DNA from: Acidobacteriota bacterium
GTDB lineage: Bacteria; Acidobacteriota; Vicinamibacteria; Vicinamibacterales; 2-12-FULL-66-21
Assembly: GCA_013817065.1 (NCBI GenBank)
Contig: JACDDJ010000365.1
Span: 1-5,380 of the forward strand
Reading direction: 5' to 3'
Length of the DNA: 5,380 bases
The first letter of the stretch is position 1. Each line of letters begins with the position of its first letter. The translations under genes and the position numbers were made by a program. Under the pieces are notes generated by a model. It was not told the origin of the DNA and did no database searches. It saw nothing but the letters and a program-made list of their open reading frames with translations. This document shows positions 1 through 5,380 of this stretch, piece by piece.

Positions 1-2
1 CC

Positions 3-1172
<1,170 letters not shown>

Positions 1173-1175
<3 letters not shown>

Positions 1176-1184
1176 GCCGGCTCA
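1173..1184. repeat. 12-bp perfect palindrome over the pilR stop codon
   Basis: TGAGCCGGCTCA is its own reverse complement and contains the TGA stop of the pilR-like gene. It lies 4 bp before the first GACA-N5-TGTC dyad. As RNA it could form only a 4-bp stem, so it is not a terminator. It may be an operator half of the upstream region or chance: about one such palindrome is expected in a window of this size. Confidence 0.35.
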
Positions 1185-1188
1185 ACTG

Positions 1189-1224
1189 GACAGCGAGTGT
1201 CAGTCCAGGTTGACACTATTTGTC
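1189..1224. promoter_or_regulatory. Putative PilR upstream activating sites: two GACA-N5-TGTC dyads
   Basis: Two inverted repeats with identical geometry, GACA-N5-TGTC at 1189-1201 and 1212-1224, have centres 23 bp apart, roughly two helical turns. The inner pair of half-sites also makes a 7-bp perfect inverted repeat, AGTGTCA (1196-1202) with TGACACT (1211-1217). A further lone TGTC lies at 1239-1242. The sites sit about 110-160 bp before the predicted transcription start, the usual distance for enhancers of sigma-54 activators. A TGTC core matches the P. aeruginosa PilR site consensus as I recall it. A dyad with a short central spacer is also typical of NtrC-type dimers. That PilR is the binder is inference. 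Confidence 0.65.
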
Positions 1225-1331
1225 GGCCCGGCGAAAATTGTCACGCGGTTTACTTCTCCCCGTCAGCCGCCCACACGTCTAAACATAAGCATTCAAGCGA
1301 GTTGTGCCGGAGCCTTGTGGCGGCTCAAGGG

Positions 1332-1348
1332 TTGGCACCGCCGTTGCT
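1332..1348 (+). promoter_or_regulatory. Sigma-54 (-24/-12) promoter of pilA
   Basis: TTGGCACCGCCGTTGCT matches the sigma-54 consensus TGGCAC-N5-TTGCW at every conserved position. The invariant GG is at 1334-1335 and GC at 1346-1347, separated by exactly 10 bp. The predicted start of transcription is near 1359, giving a leader of about 57 bases before the pilin ATG. Its position between a sigma-54 activator gene and a pilin gene fits known PilR-RpoN control of pilA. Confidence 0.92.
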
Positions 1349-1403
1349 GATTTACCCGATATCCAATTCAATCGGCCCAATTCGGTCAATCGCTTCGGTT
1401 TTC

Positions 1404-1409
1404 AAGGAG
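1404..1409 (+). promoter_or_regulatory. Ribosome binding site of pilA (fixes the start at 1416)
   Basis: AAGGAG lies 6 bases before the ATG at 1416. It is the only strong Shine-Dalgarno in the region and shows that the in-frame GTG at 1197 is not the start: that codon lies inside the putative activator site and upstream of the promoter. Confidence 0.88.
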
Positions 1410-1415
1410 AGTCAA

Positions 1416-1952
1416 ATGAAGGTTCGTAATCAGAAGGGTTTCACCCTTATCGAGCTGCTGATCGTTGTCGCGATCATCGGTATCATCGCGGCGATTGCCG
1501 TCCCCGGTCTTCTGCGTGCCCGCATGTCCGGTAACGAGGCCTCGGCCATCGGTTCGATGCGCGCGGTCAGCAGCGCCAACTCGGCGTATTCGGCGGCGGC
1601 TGGCAATGGCGGTTACGCGATCGCCCTGGCGACCCTGGGGGACGCCTGCGGTAAGGTGGGTCAGGGCTTTCTGCCGAAGGACATGACTCCGGCCGCTGGA
1701 ACCGTTCTCAAGAGTGGCTACGACGTCACTCTCGCTTCCGGCGGCGCGGATGCGGGCCCCGTCGACTGCAACGACGTGCCCACCGAGCTCGACTATTACG
1801 GCACCGCATCGCCGGCGCAGGCAGGCAGCACCGGCAACCGCTTCTTCGGTGTGTCGGCGGCAGCAACGGTGTTCCAGAACTCCGGCCCCGCCGCCCCGAG
1901 CTACACAGACATGGCGGCAGGCGGCGGCGCGACGGCGACGCCGATCCAGTAA
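1416..1952 (+). CDS. pilA: Type IV pilin (major-type prepilin)
   Basis: A 178-residue prepilin, the building block of a type IV pilus. It has a short basic leader, MKVRNQKG, a prepilin peptidase site G8|F9, and then the hydrophobic assembly helix FTLIELLIVVAIIGIIAA with the conserved Glu at mature position 5 and Pro at 22. The mature protein is about 170 residues. Two cysteines (precursor C78 and C118) could form a disulfide in the globular domain, and a G-N-RFFG block near 140-145 is shared with the next gene. The C-terminus is rich in Ala/Gly/Thr. The start is set by the AAGGAG site and by the leader being the right size. Expression is probably PilR/sigma-54-driven from 1332-1348, with termination at 2000-2031. 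By position after pilR it is the likely major pilin. The family call is very secure; the major role is inferred. Confidence 0.94.
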   Translation: MKVRNQKGFTLIELLIVVAIIGIIAAIAVPGLLRARMSGNEASAIGSMRAVSSANSAYSAAAGNGGYAIALATLGDACGKVGQGFLPKDMTPAAGTVLKSGYDVTLASGGADAGPVDCNDVPTELDYYGTASPAQAGSTGNRFFGVSAAATVFQNSGPAAPSYTDMAAGGGATATPIQ

Positions 1953-1999
1953 CGGCGGTTCGCAACTCGAGCGGATTCTCTGAATTCGCAGTAGGCTCG

Positions 2000-2031
2000 A
2001 AGGGGATGCTCACATCGTGGCATCCCCTTTT
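2000..2031 (+). terminator. Intrinsic terminator between the two pilin genes
   Basis: AAGGGGATGC (2000-2009) pairs perfectly with GCATCCCCTT (2020-2029). The loop can add CAC (2011-2013) with GTG (2017-2019), giving about 13 pairs with one bulged T at 2010 and a 3-base loop. T4 follows at 2028-2031 (overlapping the stem end), then CTCC. It lies 48 bases after the pilA stop and ends 9 bases before the next gene. It may stop most transcripts or protect the pilA mRNA 3' end. Confidence 0.82.
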
Positions 2032-2039
2032 CTCCATTT

Positions 2040-2576
2040 ATGACTGTTCACCTTCGACGCCGCTCCTCGCGGGGCTTCACCCTCGTTGAGCTCCTCATCG
2101 TCATGGCGATCATCGGGATCCTGGCTGCGCTCGCAACGGCCGGCTACCGGATGGTCAGGGTGCGCGGTGCAGAGGCCGCTGCCATCACCGCCATGGGGGC
2201 CGTGAACCAGGCGCAGTTTGCGTTTTCACAGACGTGCGGGAATCAGCGGTATTCGCCAACGCTCGCCGGTCTTGGCGTGAAGCACCCGGTTTCCGGCCAG
2301 GCGTTTCTGAGCCCGGACATGACCGCGGATCCGGCCACCAAGAGCGGATACGTGTTCGTAATGGAGGGCACGGCGGTGCTCGATGCGCCCCCAACCTGTA
2401 ACGGCTTACCCCCGGTCACCTCCTACAAACTGACCGCGGACCCCACTCACCCCGGAACTACGGGCATCCGCTTCTTCGGCACGAATGCGGACCGGGTGCT
2501 CTATGTCGACACGGCGACGTTTGCCGGCAACATGCCCGAGCGCGGTGCCCCCGGGCACGGGACCGAAGTGAAGTAA
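2040..2576 (+). CDS. Second type IV prepilin (pilin paralogue / minor pilin)
   Basis: A 178-residue prepilin, equal in length to its upstream neighbour. The basic leader of 12 residues (MTVHLRRRSSRG) is followed by the peptidase site G12|F13 and the helix FTLVELLIVMAIIGILAALA, with Glu at mature position 5. The usual Pro at mature 22 is Ala here. Shared blocks with the first pilin include LSPDMT / LPKDMT, KSGY, a Cys at the same place (C120) and G-I-RFFG near 142-147. This points to an old tandem duplication. The other Cys (C66) sits just before the Y-xx-LAGLG block, whereas in the first pilin it follows it. No Shine-Dalgarno precedes the ATG, the only usable start because an in-frame TAG occurs at 1992. 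With the terminator just upstream, low-level expression as a minor pilin or pilus-associated subunit is a reasonable inference. Confidence 0.88.
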   Translation: MTVHLRRRSSRGFTLVELLIVMAIIGILAALATAGYRMVRVRGAEAAAITAMGAVNQAQFAFSQTCGNQRYSPTLAGLGVKHPVSGQAFLSPDMTADPATKSGYVFVMEGTAVLDAPPTCNGLPPVTSYKLTADPTHPGTTGIRFFGTNADRVLYVDTATFAGNMPERGAPGHGTEVK

Positions 2577-2600
2577 AATCCCCTCGTTCGGAAAAAATTT

Positions 2601-3800
2601 ATGTCTTCAAGAACCCGCACCCTGCTGGTGGCGTTCGCGCTCCTTGGCCTGGTTGCCTCCAGCATCTCCAGCTACGTCCACTACCAGTTGCTCACGGAGC
2701 CGAACTACAACAGCTTCTGCGATGTCAGCACTCGGGTCAGCTGCACCGAGGCGTACGTCAGCCGCTATGGCAGCTTCATGGGTGTGCCGGTGGCGATCGG
2801 CGGAGTGATCTTCTTCGGGATCGTAGCGTTGCTCGCGGGATTCGCCGGGCAAGCGAAGTCACCCGCACGCGAGAACGCGGCCGGGTACATCTTCGCGCTC
2901 TCAACCGTGGGCCTCGCCTTCGCGCTGTATCTCGGCTGGGCGTCCTACTTCGTGCTGAAGGTGTTCTGCATTCTGTGCGCGATCACCTACGTGTCGGTTA
3001 TCGCGCTGTTCATCATTTCAGGTGGAGCTACGACCTTCCCCATGATCACGTTGCCACGCCGCGCGTCCCGCGACCTGCGGACGCTGTTCGCCAGCCCTGC
3101 CGCCCTCGTCCTGCTGCTGGCCGTCTTTGCCGGAAGCGCCGCGCTCATCGCCTCATTCCCCAACGAGCCGGCGGCCGCCGCAACGCAGGCTGAAGCGGTT
3201 GCTACCTACCAGCCGTTGACCCCGGAGCAGCGCGGGCAGCTCGAAGCATGGTGGGCGGTCCAACCCGTCGTCGATCTGCCTTTCGCCCGCGCCGCCGGCA
3301 CCAAGGTGCAGATCGTGAAGTTCAGCGACTACATGTGCCCCTCGTGTAAGGCGGCGCATGATGCATTCAAGCCGGTCCTGACGAAGTACCAGGGCCAACC
3401 GATCGAGTTCCTTCTGAAGCACTATCCGCTCGAGCCGGAGTGCAACATCAATACGCCGACGATGAACCACTACGGATCCTGCGAAGCGGCGGCTGCTTAT
3501 GAGATGGCGAAGGGCACGCCCAACGCCAGCAAACTCGACGACTGGTTGTTTCGGAATCAGACGACCCTCTCGAAGGACTCCGTGAAGAAGGCGGCCTCCG
3601 ACCAGGCGGGCATCAACGACTTCGACGCGCGTTACGAGACCGCTTTACAGGCGGTCCGTGCGGATGTCGAACAGGGCCAGAAACTCGGTGTCAACTCGAC
3701 ACCAACGATCTACATCAACGGGCGGCGGATTCCCGGTGGCGGTCTGCCACCAGCCTATTACGATGCGATCATCGAGATGCTCCTGAAGAGCGACAAGTAG
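2601..3800 (+). CDS. VKOR-DsbA fusion: membrane disulfide bond-forming oxidase
   Basis: A 399-residue fusion of a vitamin K epoxide reductase (VKOR) domain with a DsbA-like thioredoxin domain. In the family, VKOR re-oxidises the thioredoxin partner and passes electrons to quinone, doing the DsbB job, while the thioredoxin domain puts disulfides into exported proteins. VKOR part: transmembrane helices at about 7-27, 61-82, 93-113 and 114-140, loop cysteines C40 and C48, and the CILC active site C123/C126. A fifth hydrophobic helix (about 163-185) and an Ala-rich linker lead to the DsbA domain from about 235, with active site CPSC (C246/C249), cis-Pro P368 in STPT, and an extra pair C281/C294. 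It starts 24 bp after the second pilin, with only a weak purine stretch (GGAAAAAA) as ribosome site and no terminator between, so it probably shares a transcript with that gene. All redox residues are present. The pilins, each with two Cys, are plausible clients. Confidence 0.93.
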   Translation: MSSRTRTLLVAFALLGLVASSISSYVHYQLLTEPNYNSFCDVSTRVSCTEAYVSRYGSFMGVPVAIGGVIFFGIVALLAGFAGQAKSPARENAAGYIFALSTVGLAFALYLGWASYFVLKVFCILCAITYVSVIALFIISGGATTFPMITLPRRASRDLRTLFASPAALVLLLAVFAGSAALIASFPNEPAAAATQAEAVATYQPLTPEQRGQLEAWWAVQPVVDLPFARAAGTKVQIVKFSDYMCPSCKAAHDAFKPVLTKYQGQPIEFLLKHYPLEPECNINTPTMNHYGSCEAAAAYEMAKGTPNASKLDDWLFRNQTTLSKDSVKKAASDQAGINDFDARYETALQAVRADVEQGQKLGVNSTPTIYINGRRIPGGGLPPAYYDAIIEMLLKSDK

Positions 3801-3935
3801 AGACTACCGAGTGGAGGACGTGCTGAACCAACTCCCAGTCTCCAACTCCCAACCTCCACAGCCGAAGCTTGGAGCCCCAGGGCGTTGGAAGTTGGAATTT
3901 GGGTGTTGGGAGTTGACGCGTTTTTTCACACCCTC
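3801..3935. repeat. Inverted pair of degenerate 7-bp repeat arrays in the gap
   Basis: This non-coding gap holds two heptad arrays facing each other. The left array (3828-3862) reads CCAACTC, CCAGTCT, CCAACTC, CCAACCT, CCACAGC. The right array (3885-3919) reads TTGGAAG, TTGGAAT, TTGGGTG, TTGGGAG, TTGACGC. Both are versions of one unit, about TTGGGAG, on opposite strands. Another copy-like TTGGAGC lies between them at 3869-3875. The longest perfect inverted match is 11 bp (3843-3853 with 3905-3915). I see no coding sense: the in-frame TTG at 3885 falls inside the right array and is not a credible gene start. The arrangement recalls intergenic heptanucleotide repeats known in cyanobacteria. Confidence 0.8.
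3843..3926 (+). terminator. Possible intrinsic terminator formed by the repeat arrays
   Basis: The 11-bp perfect inverted match CAACTCCCAAC / GTTGGGAGTTG would fold into a long-loop hairpin, with T6 at 3921-3926, 5 bases beyond the stem. It lies between the VKOR-DsbA gene and the ABC genes, where a transcript end would make sense. The 51-base loop and the gap before the T-tract make it weaker than the one at 2000-2031. Confidence 0.4.
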
Positions 3936-4916
3936 ATGACGCCCGCGATCGACCTACAGGACCTGACGAAGGACTACTCCGTCGGCTTCTGGCGGCCGCG
4001 ACCCTATCGCGCTCTGGATCGACTCTCCCTGACGATCCAGCCCGGGGAGGTGTTCGGGTTTCTCGGGCCCAACGGCGCCGGCAAGACGACCACGTTGAAG
4101 CTGCTGATGCAGCTGATCTTCCCGACGTCGGGTCGTGCTGAGATCCTCGGCAAGCCGGTCGGGCACGTCGAAACCCGCCGCCGCATCGGCTACCTTCCCG
4201 AGAACCCCTACTTCTACGATTACCTCACCGCCGAAGAGCTGCTGACGTACTTCGCGCAACTGCTCGGTGTGCCTGGCGCCGAGCGCACCCGGCGAGTCGG
4301 TGATCTCCTGGACCGGGTTGGCCTCGGCCGCGAACGGCGCTTTCAGCTGCGCAAGTTCTCGAAGGGCATGATTCAGCGCGTCGGTATTGCGCAGGCCTTG
4401 CTGAACGACCCCGAAGTGATCGTTCTCGACGAGCCCATGTCCGGGTTAGACCCGCTGGGACGACGAGATGTGCGCGCGCTCATCCTCGAATTGCGTGAGC
4501 AGGGCAGGACGGTCTTCTTCAGCTCGCACATCCTGGCCGACGCAGAAACCCTGTGCAGCCGCGTCGCGGTGGTCGCGGGCGGCCGGCTCGCGGCAAGTGG
4601 GCGGCTGACCGAGCTGGCGGAGTTCCGCATCCGGGGCTGGGAGCTCGTCGTAGTGAACGTCTCGCCGTCCGCACTCGAGCGGCTGCGCCCCATCGCCACG
4701 CGGCTGACAGAGATAAGCAGCGGCCGCTACACGGTGGAACTCCCGCTCGCCGAAACACCCGAAGCTGTAGTGACGATGCTGGCGGGTGCCGGTGCGTCGA
4801 TCCTGTCCCTCAATCCCGTGCGGGATACGCTCGAAGACTTCTTCGTGCAGCAGATTGCGGCCGCCGGCGCCGGTGCGCGCGCCGAAGTCGTTGGGGATGG
4901 CGATGCACGCCGTTAG
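3936..4916 (+). CDS. ABC-2-type transporter ATPase (PilH-like by context)
   Basis: A 326-residue ABC ATPase that would power the membrane protein encoded next. Motifs: Walker A GPNGAGKTT (44-52), a Q-loop region GYLPEN in which Glu stands for the usual Gln (common in this subfamily), signature FSKGM (141-145) in place of LSGGQ, Walker B VIVLDEP (161-167), D-loop SGLD (169-172) and H-loop His198. A C-terminal extension (about 230-310) with the DTLEDFF motif is typical of ABC-2 exporters. I chose the ATG at 3936; an in-frame TTG at 3885 lies in the repeat array and would add 17 residues unlike the family. No Shine-Dalgarno is visible. The downstream permease gene overlaps by 14 bp, so the two are translated together. 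Placement after pilR and pilin genes resembles M. xanthus pilH, whose ABC transporter is needed for pilus assembly; that link is inferred. General ABC-2 export is the alternative. Confidence 0.92.
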   Translation: MTPAIDLQDLTKDYSVGFWRPRPYRALDRLSLTIQPGEVFGFLGPNGAGKTTTLKLLMQLIFPTSGRAEILGKPVGHVETRRRIGYLPENPYFYDYLTAEELLTYFAQLLGVPGAERTRRVGDLLDRVGLGRERRFQLRKFSKGMIQRVGIAQALLNDPEVIVLDEPMSGLDPLGRRDVRALILELREQGRTVFFSSHILADAETLCSRVAVVAGGRLAASGRLTELAEFRIRGWELVVVNVSPSALERLRPIATRLTEISSGRYTVELPLAETPEAVVTMLAGAGASILSLNPVRDTLEDFFVQQIAAAGAGARAEVVGDGDARR

Positions 4917-5380
4917 GCACATCGCCGTCAACGTGTTCCGCGAGTCGGTTCGCGACCGCGTTCCCTACAACCTCGTGATCTTCGCGATCCTGCTGATCAG
5001 CGCGTCCTATCTTCTCGGGCAGCTGACGGCCGGGCAGGACGTCAAGATCATCAAGGACCTCGGTCTCGCGGCGACGTCTGTCTTTGGGCTCTTCATTTCG
5101 ATTTTCATCGGCATCGGCCTGGTCTCGAAGGAAGTGGAGCGCCGCAGCATCTACTCGCTGCTCGCCAAGCCGATCAGCCGGCCGCAACTGATTGCCGGCA
5201 AGTACACAGGTCTCGTTCTGACACTCGTGGTGAACGTCGCCTCGATGACAGTCGCGCTGTACATCGTGCTCGCGGTAATCAGCTGGAATGCGTCGCCCGA
5301 GATGCGCGCTTCGTGGGAGGCACCTGCGCTCGATCCGCAGTTGTTGAAAGCGGTGCTGCTGATCTTCATCGAGCTGATGT
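4903..5380 (+). CDS. ABC-2-type permease, 3' partial (PilI-like by context)
   Basis: The first 159 residues of an integral membrane ABC-2 permease; the frame stays open to the window end. After a short cytoplasmic start (MHAVRHIAVNVFRESVRDRV) come hydrophobic helices at about 22-41, 53-74 and 103-128, and a fourth is beginning at about 149. Between helices two and three lies VSKEVERRSIYSLLAKPISR (75-94), the charged cytoplasmic motif typical of ABC-2 and NosY-like permeases. The ATG at 4903 overlaps the end of the ATPase gene by 14 bp and has GGGGA at 4893-4897, 5 bases upstream. An in-frame ATG at 4897 is possible but leaves no room for a ribosome site. It should form the channel half of the transporter with the upstream ATPase. 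Substrate is not visible; a pilus-assembly role is inferred from neighbours. Confidence 0.9.
   Translation, partial: MHAVRHIAVNVFRESVRDRVPYNLVIFAILLISASYLLGQLTAGQDVKIIKDLGLAATSVFGLFISIFIGIGLVSKEVERRSIYSLLAKPISRPQLIAGKYTGLVLTLVVNVASMTVALYIVLAVISWNASPEMRASWEAPALDPQLLKAVLLIFIELM

Noticed and set aside
1243..1331. IHF site or regulatory hairpin between the dyads and the -24 element
   Set aside because: I found no match to the IHF consensus. The short pairings here (GAGCC/GGCTC at 1310-1326 and CCTTG/CAAGG at 1313-1330) exclude each other and are only 5 bp.
1197..1415. In-frame extension of pilA back to the GTG at 1197
   Set aside because: It would put 73 residues before a normal 8-residue prepilin leader, and it runs through the sigma-54 promoter and its upstream sites. 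AAGGAG fixes the start at 1416.
3153..3470. Long open frame on the - strand inside the VKOR-DsbA gene, and similar antisense frames elsewhere
   Set aside because: Antisense frames are common in high-GC genes. These encode Arg-rich, low-sense proteins with no family motif and lie opposite clearly real genes.
3828..3918. CRISPR-like array
   Set aside because: Units are 7 bp and contiguous, with no unique spacers of constant length.
3885..3935. In-frame extension of the ABC ATPase to the TTG at 3885
   Set aside because: The extra codons are a translation of the heptad repeat array and do not resemble the N-terminus of ABC ATPases.
3913..3941. Sigma-70-like -35 box TTGACG before the ABC operon
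   Set aside because: No -10-like hexamer occurs at 16-18 bp spacing, and the box is the end of the repeat array.
4897..4902. ATG at 4897 as the permease start
   Set aside because: It is in frame, but the GGGG run ends directly at it with no spacing. The ATG at 4903 has proper spacing.

Overview
The window is high-GC bacterial DNA with one gene direction throughout (all +). It reads as part of a type IV pilus locus. The pilins carry a class III prepilin leader and a C-terminal 'G-x-RFFG' block that I associate with Acidobacteriota pilins, and there is a VKOR-DsbA fusion nearby. I infer an acidobacterium (possibly Vicinamibacteria-like) or, less likely, a deltaproteobacterium. This placement is a judgement from protein style, not a database result.

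Layout: (1) 3-1175, the 3' part of a PilR-like NtrC-family response regulator: end of the receiver, complete sigma-54 AAA+ domain, Fis-type HTH. (2) 1176-1415, a regulatory region. It has two equally spaced GACA-N5-TGTC dyads just after the pilR stop, a textbook sigma-54 -24/-12 promoter at 1332-1348 and a good ribosome binding site. (3) 1416-1952, major-type pilin (pilA), followed by a strong intrinsic terminator at 2000-2031. (4) 2040-2576, a second prepilin of exactly the same length that starts 9 bases after the terminator U-tract and has no visible Shine-Dalgarno. (5) 2601-3800, a membrane VKOR fused to a periplasmic DsbA-like thioredoxin domain. (6) 3801-3935, a non-coding gap with two arrays of degenerate 7-bp repeats in opposite orientation, ending in a T6 tract. 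(7) 3936-4916, an ABC-2-type ATPase, overlapping by 14 bp (8) 4903-5380, the N-terminal part of its ABC-2 permease, cut by the window end.

How it fits together: PilR would bind the dyads and activate sigma-54 RNA polymerase at the pilA promoter. The terminator between the pilins would make the second pilin a low-level readthrough product, and the VKOR-DsbA oxidase could form the disulfide that each pilin appears able to make (two Cys in each mature protein). The order pilR - pilin - ABC ATPase - ABC permease resembles the Myxococcus xanthus pilR-pilA-pilG-pilH-pilI segment, so the ABC pair is plausibly a PilH/PilI-like pilus accessory transporter rather than an unrelated exporter. No mobile element, CRISPR array, tRNA or rRNA was seen.
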